Origin: Paraburkholderia nodosa DSM 21604
GTDB taxonomy: Bacteria > Pseudomonadota > Gammaproteobacteria > Burkholderiales > Burkholderiaceae
Direction of reading: 5' to 3'
Length of the DNA: 64,000 nucleotides
Assembly (NCBI RefSeq): GCF_000519185.1
Contig: NZ_JAFA01000003.1
Span: 359,223 to 423,222 of the forward strand
Under the pieces are notes generated by a model. The model made no database searches, was not told the origin of the DNA, and saw nothing but the letters and a program-made list of their open reading frames with translations. Positions 34,742 through 43,471 of the stretch are shown here, in pieces (position 1 is the first letter of the stretch; each line of letters opens with the position of its first letter). A program made the position numbers and the translations under genes.

Positions 34742-35566
34742 ATGCCAGCCACGAACCATGCCGTGCGTTTTCACGCCACGCTCGTGCGCGACGTCGACGC
34801 GATGACGGCCGCCACGGCGCGCGCGTTCGGGCGTCACACGCACGACCAGTACGGCATTGGCGTGATCGATCGCGGTGGCCATGTCTCGCTCAGCGATGCG
34901 GGCCAGGTCGAGGCCGTGCCGGGCGACCTCATCCTCGTCAATCCGGGCGAGGTACACGACGGCCGCCCGCTCGGCACCGCCGGCCGCGCGTGGCGCATGC
35001 TGTATTTCGAGCCGCGCTGGGTCGACGCGCTGCAAGCCGACGTCACGCAAGGTGACGACGCGGCTTTTGCGCTGCACGCGCCCGTGATCAGCGAACCGCG
35101 TTTGCGCGCGTTGTTCGATGCAGCCTTCACACACGTAACCAACCAAAGCAGCGACCTCTCACATATGGCCTTCGATGCCGCCGCGCTCGAGGTGATGACG
35201 CGGCTCGTCGAGGCGCTCGGCCACCGGCGCGCGCTCGCGCAGTCTTCACCGGCGTCGCTGGCGCGCGTGCGCGAGATGATCGACACCGATCCGGCCCAGC
35301 CGTTCTCGCTCGCCGAACTCGCGCAGGCGGCGGGGCTGAGCCGCTTCCAGCTCCATCGCGGTTTCCTGCGTGCGTTCGGTGTCGCGCCGCACGGCTACAT
35401 CCTGCATCGCCGCGTGGCGCTCGCGCGGCGCCTGCTCAAGGCGGGCCATGCCCCGGCGCAGACCGCGCTGGCCGCCGGTTTCTGCGACCAGAGCCACCTG
35501 AACCGCGCATTCGCGCGGCAGTTCGGCGTATCGCCGGGGCGTTACCGGCTCGCGCGCGCGGCATGA
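34742..35566 (+). CDS. AraC-family transcriptional regulator
   Basis: 274 residues. An N-terminal AraC-type cupin (about 10-110; GRHTHDQYGIGVIDRGGHVS, LILVNPGEVHDGRPLG) is followed by two helix-turn-helix motifs (about 175-272; FSLAELAQAAGLSRFQLHRG and AAGFCDQSHLNRAFARQFGV, then SPGRYR). It precedes a DMT exporter on the same strand by 90 bp, so exporter control is the simplest guess. Effector unknown. Confidence 0.92.
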   Translation: MPATNHAVRFHATLVRDVDAMTAATARAFGRHTHDQYGIGVIDRGGHVSLSDAGQVEAVPGDLILVNPGEVHDGRPLGTAGRAWRMLYFEPRWVDALQADVTQGDDAAFALHAPVISEPRLRALFDAAFTHVTNQSSDLSHMAFDAAALEVMTRLVEALGHRRALAQSSPASLARVREMIDTDPAQPFSLAELAQAAGLSRFQLHRGFLRAFGVAPHGYILHRRVALARRLLKAGHAPAQTALAAGFCDQSHLNRAFARQFGVSPGRYRLARAA

Positions 35567-35656
35567 GTCGCACGCGCGCCAGGCGCTGACGCACAACGAT
35601 CCAAGACGGCGCGTCGTGGTGAGCCTATACAGGCGTATCACCACGAGGAGCGCTCC

Positions 35657-36631
35657 ATGTCGATACGATTGCCGTCGCGCCAAAACGCGCGGCGCTTGAC
35701 CCTCTCCCCCCGATCCGTCGCGCAGGCGCAATTGACGGCGGCCATGCTCACCGTCGGCAGCACGGTCATTGCGAGCAAGGCCATCGGCGCCGGTCTCGAT
35801 CCGCTGCCTGCCACCGCGCTGCGCTTCGGGATGGCGCTGCCGGTTTTTCTGCTGCTCATGCGTCTCACCGGTACGGCGTTTCCGCGTCCCGGCCTGCGCG
35901 ACGCGCTATTGCTCGTCGCACAGGCGGCGATCGGCAGCGTCGGCTATACGGTCTTGCTGATCGCGGGCACGCAGCGCACCTCGGCGAGCGACGCCGGCAT
36001 CATCCTCGGCACCCTGCCGGCCGTTTGCGCGGTGACGGCGGCGCTGGTGCTGGGTGAGCGGCTGCGTGCGAGCACGCTTGTTTCGGTGACGATCGCGAGC
36101 CTCGGCGTGGCGCTGGTCACACTCGCACCCGGGCAGCATCGCGATGGTGCACATTCGCTCACGGGCGACGCGATGATACTCGGTGCCGTCGTGTGCGAAA
36201 GCCTGTTCGTCCTGCTGAACAAACGGCTGTCGCGGCCGTGGCCGCCCCTTGCACAGGCAAGCGCGATGACGGGAATCGGCTTCGTCGTATCGGGCTTATG
36301 CGCGCTACCCGGCTGGCTGGGCGCGGCCCACGCCGTGCCGTTGAACGCCGTGCTTGGCGTGGCGTATTACGCGCTCGTGCCGACCGTGGGCGGATTCTGG
36401 CTCTGGTACGCGGGTGCGGCGCGCGTGCCAGGCGGCGAGGCCGCGGTGTTCACCGCGGTGGCGCCGGTATCGAGCGTGGCGCTGGCCACGGTGCTGCTCG
36501 GCGAGCCGCTTACGCTCACGCGCGTGCTGGGCCTCACCCTGGTCGTGGCCGCCGTGTTCGCGGTTTCAGGACGCGCGCTTTGGGATCGCATTAGCGCGCA
36601 GCGCGGCGCGCGCGAGAGCAAAGTGTCTTGA
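35657..36631 (+). CDS. DMT-superfamily exporter (EamA type)
   Basis: Inner-membrane drug/metabolite transporter of 324 residues with about ten helices arranged as two EamA repeats (about residues 25-150 and 165-305). The second repeat includes LVPTVGGFWLWYAGAARVPGGEAAVFTAVAPVSSV. ATG at 35657 follows GAGGAG. AraC and TetR genes flank it. The substrate cannot be inferred. Confidence 0.9.
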   Translation: MSIRLPSRQNARRLTLSPRSVAQAQLTAAMLTVGSTVIASKAIGAGLDPLPATALRFGMALPVFLLLMRLTGTAFPRPGLRDALLLVAQAAIGSVGYTVLLIAGTQRTSASDAGIILGTLPAVCAVTAALVLGERLRASTLVSVTIASLGVALVTLAPGQHRDGAHSLTGDAMILGAVVCESLFVLLNKRLSRPWPPLAQASAMTGIGFVVSGLCALPGWLGAAHAVPLNAVLGVAYYALVPTVGGFWLWYAGAARVPGGEAAVFTAVAPVSSVALATVLLGEPLTLTRVLGLTLVVAAVFAVSGRALWDRISAQRGARESKVS

Positions 36632-36683
36632 CTTGGGAGAATGATCGTTCTACATTGCGGACTGGGAGAACGATCATTCTCCC
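36628..36683 (+). promoter_or_regulatory. Promoter and twin operators of the TetR gene
   Basis: TTGACT (36628-36633), 17 bp, TACATT (36651-36656) form a good sigma-70 promoter whose -35 overlaps the DMT stop codon. An operator half-palindrome GGGAGAATGATCGTTCT (36635-36651) fills the spacer. A second, nearly perfect palindrome GGGAGAACGATCATTCTCCC (36664-36683) lies just downstream. Together they imply tight autorepression by the TetR protein. Confidence 0.8.
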
Positions 36684-36729
36684 GCTGATCTTCGCCATCC
36701 CGCCGCAATCGCGCTGAACGAGACTAGTC

Positions 36730-37452
36730 ATGAGCCCGCTCGCTGTAACGAACCCCGAAGCGAACGCCGACACGCCGCAGGCCGATGCGCGCGAGCGCCT
36801 GCTCGAAGCCGCCGAGGCGCTGATCTACGCGGGCGGCATTCACGCAACGGGCGTCGATGCGATCGTTCGCGCGGCGGGTGCGGCGCGCAAGAGCTTCTAC
36901 ACATATTTCGAATCGAAGGACGCGTTGGTCGCGGCTGCGCTTGCGCGGCGCGACGAGCGCTGGATGCGCTGGTTCGTCGCCGGCACGCTCGCGCGCGGAC
37001 GCACGCCGCAAGCGCGCCTTGTCGGCATGTTCGACGTATTGCGCGAGTGGTTCTCGTCCGAAGGCTTTCACGGTTGCGCGTTTCTCAACGCCGCCGGCGA
37101 AATCGCGTCGCCCGACGACCCCGTGCGCGTGGTCGCGCGCGAACACAAGGAGCGCCTGCTCGACTTCGTGCGCGAACAGAGCGATGCGTGGGCCGCGAGC
37201 GTCGGCGCAGATCGCCGGGTCGCCGCGCGCCTCGCACGGCAATGGCTGATCCTGATCGACGGCGCGATCGGCGTCGCGCTAGTAAGCGGCGACGCCGATG
37301 CGGCGCTCGACGCACGCGCGGCAGGCCGGTCGTTGCTCGACGCCTTCGCACCGAAAAGCGGTTCCGGTTCCCGCAGCCCATCCCAAACCCGATCCCCATT
37401 GCGCGCACCGTCCCGGCGCGCCGCCCAACGCAAGGAGCAAGACCATGAGTGA
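36730..37452 (+). CDS. TetR/AcrR-family regulator
   Basis: 240 residues. The HTH is near residues 15-60 ([20 protein letters not shown], then [20 protein letters not shown]). The ligand domain follows to about residue 200, and the last 35 residues are Ser/Arg/Pro-rich. Twin operators upstream suggest autorepression. The stop overlaps the NTF2-like gene by eight bases, so the two are coupled. Confidence 0.9.
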   Translation: MSPLAVTNPEANADTPQADARERLLEAAEALIYAGGIHATGVDAIVRAAGAARKSFYTYFESKDALVAAALARRDERWMRWFVAGTLARGRTPQARLVGMFDVLREWFSSEGFHGCAFLNAAGEIASPDDPVRVVAREHKERLLDFVREQSDAWAASVGADRRVAARLARQWLILIDGAIGVALVSGDADAALDARAAGRSLLDAFAPKSGSGSRSPSQTRSPLRAPSRRAAQRKEQDHE

Positions 37453-37924
37453 TTCGCCCGAAGTGCGTCCGCCGCTGCCGCCGTTCACGCGCGAGAGCGC
37501 CATGCAGAAGGTGCGCGCCGCTGAAGACGGCTGGAATACGCGCGACCCGCAGCGCGTTTCGCTTGCGTACACGCAGCAAAGCGTGTGGCGCAATCGCGCC
37601 GAGTTCGTGACGGGCCGCGAGGCCATCGTCCAATTGCTCACGCGCAAGTGGGCGCGTGAACTCGACTATCGCCTGATCAAGGAGTTGTGGGCGTACACGG
37701 ACAATCGCATCGCGGTGCGTTTCGCCTATGAATGGCACGACGATTCGGGCAGCTGGTTCCGCTCGTATGGCAACGAAAACTGGGAATTCGACGCGAACGG
37801 CCTGATGGCGCATCGTCACGCATCGATCAACGACCTGCCGATCCGCGAGGCGGTTCGTCTCTACCACTGGCCGCTCGGGCGCCGTCCCGACGATCATCCG
37901 GGCCTCTCCGACCTCGGCCTCTGA
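37445..37924 (+). CDS. NTF2-like/DUF1348 family protein
   Basis: Cytoplasmic protein of 159 residues with the SnoaL/NTF2-like cone fold of the DUF1348 group: [40 protein letters not shown] and [20 protein letters not shown]. It is often found beside TetR regulators. The ATG at 37445 overlaps the tetR end. Biochemical role unknown; a small-molecule-binding or isomerase-like activity is possible. Confidence 0.85.
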   Translation: MSDSPEVRPPLPPFTRESAMQKVRAAEDGWNTRDPQRVSLAYTQQSVWRNRAEFVTGREAIVQLLTRKWARELDYRLIKELWAYTDNRIAVRFAYEWHDDSGSWFRSYGNENWEFDANGLMAHRHASINDLPIREAVRLYHWPLGRRPDDHPGLSDLGL

Positions 37925-38111
37925 CGCTTCGCTTTCATCGGGACGACTCGCTACGCTGGCACCATGCCGGCAGCGAGCGCGTTGCCCGATCCGAGCCTGG
38001 ACTCCATTGCGCACGCATCGGGTTGCGGTACAGTTCGTCATTCACCGCGAACCAGCAATCAGAAAACAGACGATCCCCAGGTGGATCGGCGCAAGAAAGG
38101 ACGGAGAGCCC

Positions 38112-38696
38112 ATGCGGTTTTGGCAGAAGCAAGGTGACGCAGCAACCATAACGACAACGACGGCGACGACGCAGGCGACAACGCAGGCGAAGAGAACGAA
38201 ACGCGGCGCGGCTGCTGCCCTGCTGCTCCTGCCGCTGCTGCTGTTCGGCACGGCGCAGTCGGCGCACGCGGCGAACTGGTGTAGTTCGGGCCTATGGGTC
38301 GATGCGATGGTGGGCTCGTACCACATCCATCCCGACAAGGACTTCGAACAATTCAACCCGGGCCTCGGCATCGAATGCTGGCCCGGCGATACGTGGGCGC
38401 TCACGGCAGGCGGCTTTCGCAACTCGTTGCGCCGGCCCTCTTACTATGGCGGCGCAGTGTGGGCGCCCGAGTTTCTGCACTGGGGCTTCGTGCGGCTCGC
38501 GGCGATGGGCGGCATCATCTCCGGCTACAACTATGGCAACTGGGGACTCGGCCACGACCATACGATCGGGCCCGTGGTCGCGCCTATCGTGATGGTCGCG
38601 TACAAGCGCGTGGGCGTGAACTTCATCGTCATTCCGCCGATACCGTCTGACGATCTGCCGTTTACCATCGGGTTTCAGTTGCGGTTCAAGTTTTAG
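38112..38696 (+). CDS. Small outer-membrane beta-barrel-like protein
   Basis: 194 residues. A long N terminus, Thr-rich then basic, precedes a signal peptide (AAALLLLPLLLFGTAQSAHA, cleavage near residue 54). The mature part alternates aromatic and small residues in strands (YYGGAVWAPEFLHWGFVRLA) and ends in an aromatic residue (LRFKF), as outer-membrane barrels do. It is the size of an eight-stranded barrel; PagP/PagL-like enzymes share this size but I see no catalytic signature. An iteron-like repeat lies 12 bp after the stop. Confidence 0.7.
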   Translation: MRFWQKQGDAATITTTTATTQATTQAKRTKRGAAAALLLLPLLLFGTAQSAHAANWCSSGLWVDAMVGSYHIHPDKDFEQFNPGLGIECWPGDTWALTAGGFRNSLRRPSYYGGAVWAPEFLHWGFVRLAAMGGIISGYNYGNWGLGHDHTIGPVVAPIVMVAYKRVGVNFIVIPPIPSDDLPFTIGFQLRFKF

Positions 38697-38707
38697 GGTC
38701 CAACGTC

Positions 38708-38729
38708 CTCCCGCAAACTCTCACCATTG
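38708..38729 (+). repeat. Iteron-like repeat far from the origin
   Basis: CTCCCGCAAACTCTCACC then ATTG, the same CTCCCG-N6-CTCACC layout and strand as the origin iterons but 11.2 kb beyond the array. It lies between the barrel gene and the DsbG-like gene. Confidence 0.75.
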
Positions 38730-38849
38730 CTGTTAACCTGACGCCTTTGTCATATTGGCGTCAGTGACGTGCCACGGCCTGACCCTAAGATACGAGCCTT
38801 CGCTTCACAGGTGCGCGACGCGACGCGCTATCCAAGTCAGAGGAAAAGA

Positions 38850-39464
38850 ATGAAGAAGTTCACACGCATGCTGATCGCCGCAGGCGCACTGGCCATGAGC
38901 GCCGGCGCCATGGCCGCCGCGGCGCCTGAGCCCGCCTGGTTGCCCGCAACGGCGGCTGCAAGCCTGCAGAATGCGAGTGCGATCGTCGAAGGCGCGAATG
39001 GGTCGAATGTGAAGTCGACGCTTTATGTCTTTATGGACCCAAACTGTATTTACTGTCACCTGGTGTGGAAAGCGCTGCAACCGTATGAAGCGGTCGGCCT
39101 GCAGGTGCATTGGATTCCTATGGGCTTTCTGAAACCCGATTCGGCGGGCAAGGCGGCCGCGCTGCTGGAGGCGAAAGACGGCGCCGCGCTGCTCAAAGAG
39201 CTGGAAACTCACTACTCGGAGAAGGACGAGTCGGGCGGCATCGCCCCGCTCGCGCACATTCCCGCCGCCGACAAGAACAAGCTCGACGACAACATCAAGC
39301 TCTTTCAGGACCTCGGTTTCGACGGTACGCCTACGCTTATTTATCAGGGCTCGGGCGGACGCTGGGCCAATGTCAGCGGCTTGCCGAAGCTCGGCGATCT
39401 GCCGGGCATGCTGAATTTGCCGGCGCAACCGATCACCGATGCCGAGTTGCAGAAGTATCGTTGA
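38850..39464 (+). CDS. DsbG/DsbC-like periplasmic thiol-disulfide protein
   Basis: 204 residues with a signal peptide (cleavage near AMAAA, residue 24) and a thioredoxin-like domain whose active site is Cys66-I-Y-Cys69 in FMDPNCIYCHLVWKAL. The cis-Pro loop is FDGTPTLIY. Helical insert residues 105-145 fit the DsbA/DsbG group; the N-terminal dimerisation domain of full DsbG is very short here. AGAGGA precedes the ATG at 38850. Iteron-like repeats lie on both sides of the gene. Confidence 0.85.
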   Translation: MKKFTRMLIAAGALAMSAGAMAAAAPEPAWLPATAAASLQNASAIVEGANGSNVKSTLYVFMDPNCIYCHLVWKALQPYEAVGLQVHWIPMGFLKPDSAGKAAALLEAKDGAALLKELETHYSEKDESGGIAPLAHIPAADKNKLDDNIKLFQDLGFDGTPTLIYQGSGGRWANVSGLPKLGDLPGMLNLPAQPITDAELQKYR

Positions 39465-39516
39465 GCGCGCGCGGCGGTGAGTCATTCACCGCATCGTGAG
39501 TTCACCGATACAACGA

Positions 39517-39577
39517 TAGGTGAGGAGTTCCAGGAGTCGAATGTCGTGCGCTCCTCCCGAAAAGCCTCACCTTTGCC
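39517..39577. repeat. Pair of iteron-like repeats in opposite orientation
   Basis: One copy on the minus strand at 39517-39536 (reads CTCCTG-N6-CTCACC there) and one very good copy on the plus strand at 39554-39577 (CTCCCGAAAAGCCTCACC followed by TTTGCC, identical in its first 18 bases to the origin copy at 26953). They fill the gap between the convergent dsbG-like and DUF1571 genes. Just before them, GCGGTGA (39474-39480) and TCACCGC (39486-39492) form a small hairpin. Confidence 0.8.
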
Positions 39578-39591
39578 CTCACGCGCCAGGT

Positions 39592-40485
39592 TTAGAACTT
39601 GTAATCGGGATTCTTCGGATCGAATGCTTCGTCGTCGAATGACTTCGGCGCGATGCTGTCGATGACGATTTTCTCGAACATCTGCCCGTCGTCCCCGTAG
39701 GCTTCGACGGTGCGGAAATACGGATGCTGCAGGTCCAGCCCGAGCGTCTGCTTCTTCGCGTAGAACTGCGGCTTGCCGCTCGGCGAAATGTAGGTGAGCG
39801 CCACCACGCGCACGCCTTCTATCGTTTTCACCTCGACTTGCGGCTTGTAGGACGCGCCCACTTCGACGTACTTCTTCGCGTCGGTCATGAACTGGCTCAC
39901 GATGAATTCGGTGCCGAGATCCGTGATCTTGTGATTCGACTGCGAGCGTGCGAGCGTGCCGTCGAGCGCGGTCCACATCGGCATCACGCCGAGCAGGCCG
40001 CCGAGGTGGCCGTACATTTCGTCGCGGCGCTTCGAGGCGTCGTAGATCACCTCCTCGCCCGAATGAACGCCGTCGGGCAGCCATTTCGCGTAGATGCGCA
40101 GCGGCTCGTGCTCCAGCTTCACGACCATGTGCGCGGGCTTCGCGGGCCACTTGCCGTTCAGGCGCTCCCACCGAGACAGCACGAATTCGTATGAGGGATA
40201 GCCCGCCGGGCCGAGCTTGATGAGCGTGGGCACGACGAGCGGGTCGAACGCTTCGAAGAGCGCGGTGAGCTGCGCGTCGTCCAGCTTCGTGAGCGCGTCG
40301 CTCTTCTGCGCGCGCTGCAGCCAGCGCACCTGTTGATCGACGCTCAGTTTCGCGACTTCGGCGGCGGGCGTTGCGCCTTGGGATGCGTTGCCTGTTTCTG
40401 CGCCGTTGCCTTGGGCGAACGCCGTGGCGCTGGCGAGCACAAGCGCTGCGCACGCGAAGAGCGTGCGTGCCTGATGGACTTTCAT
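39592..40485 (-). CDS. DUF1571-domain secreted protein
   Basis: 297 residues with a signal peptide (cleavage near ATAFAQ, residue 24). The domain at about 95-290 has YPSYEFVLSRWERLNGKW, LRIYAKWLPDGVHSGEEVIY and RSQSNHKITDLGTEFIV, typical of DUF1571 proteins, which resemble the LolA/LppX-like lipoprotein-carrier folds. I chose ATG at 40485 (MKVHQARTLF) as the start of the signal peptide. Function unknown. Confidence 0.82.
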   Translation of the reverse strand: MKVHQARTLFACAALVLASATAFAQGNGAETGNASQGATPAAEVAKLSVDQQVRWLQRAQKSDALTKLDDAQLTALFEAFDPLVVPTLIKLGPAGYPSYEFVLSRWERLNGKWPAKPAHMVVKLEHEPLRIYAKWLPDGVHSGEEVIYDASKRRDEMYGHLGGLLGVMPMWTALDGTLARSQSNHKITDLGTEFIVSQFMTDAKKYVEVGASYKPQVEVKTIEGVRVVALTYISPSGKPQFYAKKQTLGLDLQHPYFRTVEAYGDDGQMFEKIVIDSIAPKSFDDEAFDPKNPDYKF

Positions 40486-40597
40486 TTCCTGTCTCCCTTG
40501 ATGAATGCTTGCGGCCCACACCTTCCCACGCGGACCGGCGCATTTTTCAGCTTCGCGACTGTCTCCTCACGCAGCGCATGCCGCGTGGCGAGGTCGG

Positions 40598-41644
40598 CTA
40601 AGTCGCGGACGGATTGCCCAGCACGCCCGGTGCGGGCGTTCCGATGTCCGTGCCCGGCTGATCCGTCTCGATCGCGCGCGCGAGGCCCGCGTGCACCGTG
40701 CCCGTGAGCGCGCAGAGCAGCCAGTCGTAGGTCGTGGACGGCGCGGTGACGGGCAACATGTGGCCGCCGCTCACCACCTTGAGCGTCACCTGGCTTGTGA
40801 GGCGGCTGAGCGCATCGCCATGTCGGGTCCAGTTGAGCACGACGTCGTCGCGTCCAAACAGAATATCCACGGGAACGCTCAGTTCTGCGTAGCGTCGTTC
40901 CATCTGTGCGAGATCGTCGGCGTCTTCAATCGCGATGAGATCGGCGGAGGCGCTGTAGAAGCCGCTGGGCCGCAAGCTCAGCAGTCCGCCGCCGCGCGTG
41001 CGGAAATCGCCCGGTACGGCCTCGGGCGCGAATACCTGCTTGAGAACGGCGGAACTGGTCGCGAGTCCGATGGGCGTCGCGAACGTGCGCGCCACGAAGC
41101 GACGCACGGCGTTCGAGCGCAGCACGAGCGCGCGAAAGGCTTTGGGCACTTCAGTCTGCACGTGCGTGAGCGGCGCGATCAGCGCGAGGCGCGAAACGGC
41201 GTGCGCATGATCGAGCGCCACGGCCAGCGCGATCGCACCGCCCAGCGAATGCCCGACGAGTACCGGCGATTCGAGACCCAGTGCTTCGATGAAGCGCGCG
41301 ACCGTGCGCGCCTGCGCGCGGATATTCGCCGACGCGTGCGGCCCGCGTGTGGAGTAGCCGGAACCTGGGCGGTCGATGAGTATCACGCGATGTTCGCGCG
41401 CGAGCGCCTGCATGGGTAGCCATGCGAAGTTGCGCATTTGCCCGCTCAGGCCGTGAATGAACACAATGGGCGGCCCGCTGCCGAACTCGACGTAATGAAT
41501 CCGGTCGCCGTCGATGTCGATCAGTTGGCCGTCCATCGGCACGGCGGCTTCGATGCGGCGCGTGGCGCGTCGCGTGAATGCGGCGAGCGCGGCGAGAGCG
41601 GCGCCGGCGGCAACGACCGCGGCAGGCAGGGCAAGTGGGTTCAC
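40598..41644 (-). CDS. Membrane-anchored alpha/beta hydrolase
   Basis: 348 residues from a GTG at 41644 that overlaps the upstream stop. A hydrophobic N-terminal segment (residues 3-22) probably anchors it. The alpha/beta hydrolase core has IVFIHGLSGQMRNF, LIDRPGSGYS and the nucleophile elbow GHSLGGA; the acid/His part is DILFGRDDVVLNW and SGGHMLPVTAP. The serine nucleophile marks an esterase/lipase-type enzyme, in contrast to its neighbour. Last gene of the monooxygenase operon, fitting hydrolysis of an ester or lactone product. Confidence 0.88.
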   Translation of the reverse strand: MNPLALPAAVVAAGAALAALAAFTRRATRRIEAAVPMDGQLIDIDGDRIHYVEFGSGPPIVFIHGLSGQMRNFAWLPMQALAREHRVILIDRPGSGYSTRGPHASANIRAQARTVARFIEALGLESPVLVGHSLGGAIALAVALDHAHAVSRLALIAPLTHVQTEVPKAFRALVLRSNAVRRFVARTFATPIGLATSSAVLKQVFAPEAVPGDFRTRGGGLLSLRPSGFYSASADLIAIEDADDLAQMERRYAELSVPVDILFGRDDVVLNWTRHGDALSRLTSQVTLKVVSGGHMLPVTAPSTTYDWLLCALTGTVHAGLARAIETDQPGTDIGTPAPGVLGNPSAT

Positions 41645-42531
41645 TGGCGGTCCTCTGTGTGCGGGTTGGGGTCGAAGCCTTGTGCGCATGGCGAAGCGCA
41701 CGTGGCAAAACGCGTGAAGCGTGCCGCGATCTGCCGTGCCTCGCTCACCACGGCCCAATGCGGCGCGGCGATGATTTCGCGCTGGTGTGCTCCGAGCCAG
41801 CGCTCGACGCCTTCGGACATGGCCGGGGTCACGTAGCGGTCGAAACGCGGCACGATGATCTGCACCGGAATACGTGTGCGGCGCTCGCGCGGGTGCCGCG
41901 CGCACGCAAGAAAATTCGCGCGATAGAGTTGCAGCCCGTTGAGCGCGTTGCGCAACTGCTGGGGATCCGGCTCGACGCACACGCGCTCGGTCCTGCGCAG
42001 CCACCACGGCCACAACGCCGCGCCGCCAAGCCGCCAGGCGAGTTCGGGCACGAGCGGAAGATGAAAGAACGCGATGTACCACGACTTCAGCAACTGCGCG
42101 GGAACGCGCGGCTTGAGAAAAACATGGTCGAGACAAGGACCGGAAATCGAGGTGTACGAAACGATCCGCGAGGCGTTCGCCGGCTCGGTCACGGCTTCCC
42201 AGCACTGGATCGACCCCCAGTCGTGCGCCAGCAGATGAAATGGCTGCGCGCCGCAGGTCGCATTGGCGACCGCAAGCAGATCGCGCGCGAGTTGCGCGAG
42301 TGCGTAGCCAGAGCGGGCACGCGGGGCAACGGATGCCCCCATGCCGCGCACGTCGTAGGCGATCACGCGAAAGCGCGTTTCCAGTTCGGTGCGCAACGCG
42401 TTCCAGATGCGCGCCGAGTCGGGGTAGCCGTGCACGAGCACGACGGGCGGCGCATCGTCGGGCCCACTGACGTAGACCGCGAGGCGCACGTCGTCGGACC
42501 GGACGAACACGGGTTCGGGCGCGCCGCGCAT
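41641..42531 (-). CDS. Epoxide-hydrolase-like alpha/beta hydrolase
   Basis: 296 residues. VVLVHGYPDSARIWNAL is the oxyanion region typical of epoxide hydrolases and haloalkane dehalogenases, YDVRGMGAS follows, and the nucleophile elbow reads LLAHDWGSIQ, placing Asp where esterases have Ser. An Asp nucleophile predicts epoxide or haloalkane hydrolysis rather than ester hydrolysis. The ATG at 42531 lies eight bases after the upstream stop; the stop overlaps the next gene. Confidence 0.85.
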   Translation of the reverse strand: MRGAPEPVFVRSDDVRLAVYVSGPDDAPPVVLVHGYPDSARIWNALRTELETRFRVIAYDVRGMGASVAPRARSGYALAQLARDLLAVANATCGAQPFHLLAHDWGSIQCWEAVTEPANASRIVSYTSISGPCLDHVFLKPRVPAQLLKSWYIAFFHLPLVPELAWRLGGAALWPWWLRRTERVCVEPDPQQLRNALNGLQLYRANFLACARHPRERRTRIPVQIIVPRFDRYVTPAMSEGVERWLGAHQREIIAAPHWAVVSEARQIAARFTRFATCASPCAQGFDPNPHTEDRQ

Positions 42532-42539
42532 GACCTGCC

Positions 42540-43439
42540 TCACACCGCGCGCGGCGTTGCCGCCGGATGCAGCGGCACGCGGCGCGGGGCGGCGCGCGAG
42601 GCGTACTGCGCGTTGGTCTCGTCGATCTGCGCAACGAGGCCGTCGAGGCGCGCGAGATGCCGCCGGTTGTCGTGATCCCACGGATGAAAGCCGGGCTTGA
42701 AAAAGCGCAGCCATTCGAGCGCGATGCCGGGGAACACGCCGTGACGCGGCCCGTAGAGAAACTTCACGAGCTTCCCCATGCCGCGCACCTTGCCCTCGCG
42801 GCGGCGGTGCGCGCGCAAGAGCGCGAGGTGATAGTCGAACACGATGAGCCAGAAGAGAACCGTGGTGGCGAGCATCGTACCGGTTCGCATGAGATAGCGC
42901 TTGACGCCCGGCTCGATCACCCGATTCCAGACATCGAACGAGACCGACTTGTGCTCGGTTTCCTCCAGCGCGTGCCAGAGCCACATCTGCTTGTAGCCCG
43001 CCACCGAGCCTTCGATGCGCGTGCCCGTATCGGCGAGCAGCAGGTCGGCGAGCATGGCCGTGTAGTGTTCGAGCGCCACGGTTTGCGCGAGTTGCAGCGA
43101 AGGCGGCAACACCTTGCGCGCGAAGTTGAGGATGGCCCACAGCCGCTTGTCGAGCTTGTGCGCGGGCAAGCCCGCCGCCTGGAGCAAGTCGTTGTATTCG
43201 ACGTGTTCGCGCGTGTGCATCGCTTCCTGGCCGATGAAGCCCATGACCTGCTTCTTGAGTTCGGGGTCTTCGATGCGGTCGCGGTAATGCCGCACCGAAT
43301 CCATGAAGAAGCGCTCGCCCGCGGGAAAAAGCAGCGAAAGCGCGTTGAAGAAGTGGGTGACCGGCACGCCCTCGACGTGCCAGTCACAAGCCCTTTCGGG
43401 CGGCAATGCGAAGCGGATGTCGCGCCGTATCGGCATCAT
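42540..43439 (-). CDS. Predicted metal-dependent hydrolase (PF10118-type)
   Basis: 299 residues. The ATG at 43439 (MMPIRRDIRF) is favoured over one at 43475 because AGGGAG lies before it. Conserved acidic/His motifs GQEAMHTREH and ALEETEHKSVS, with LEHYTAML between them, have the E-x-x-H spacing of ferritin-like di-iron proteins; that structural reading is inference. One hydrophobic helix lies near residues 180-200. It belongs to the monooxygenase operon, where such proteins recur in other bacteria. Reaction unknown. Confidence 0.83.
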   Translation of the reverse strand: MMPIRRDIRFALPPERACDWHVEGVPVTHFFNALSLLFPAGERFFMDSVRHYRDRIEDPELKKQVMGFIGQEAMHTREHVEYNDLLQAAGLPAHKLDKRLWAILNFARKVLPPSLQLAQTVALEHYTAMLADLLLADTGTRIEGSVAGYKQMWLWHALEETEHKSVSFDVWNRVIEPGVKRYLMRTGTMLATTVLFWLIVFDYHLALLRAHRRREGKVRGMGKLVKFLYGPRHGVFPGIALEWLRFFKPGFHPWDHDNRRHLARLDGLVAQIDETNAQYASRAAPRRVPLHPAATPRAV

Positions 43440-43471
43440 GTTATGGCTCCCTGTTGTGTGCCTGCTGTTAT

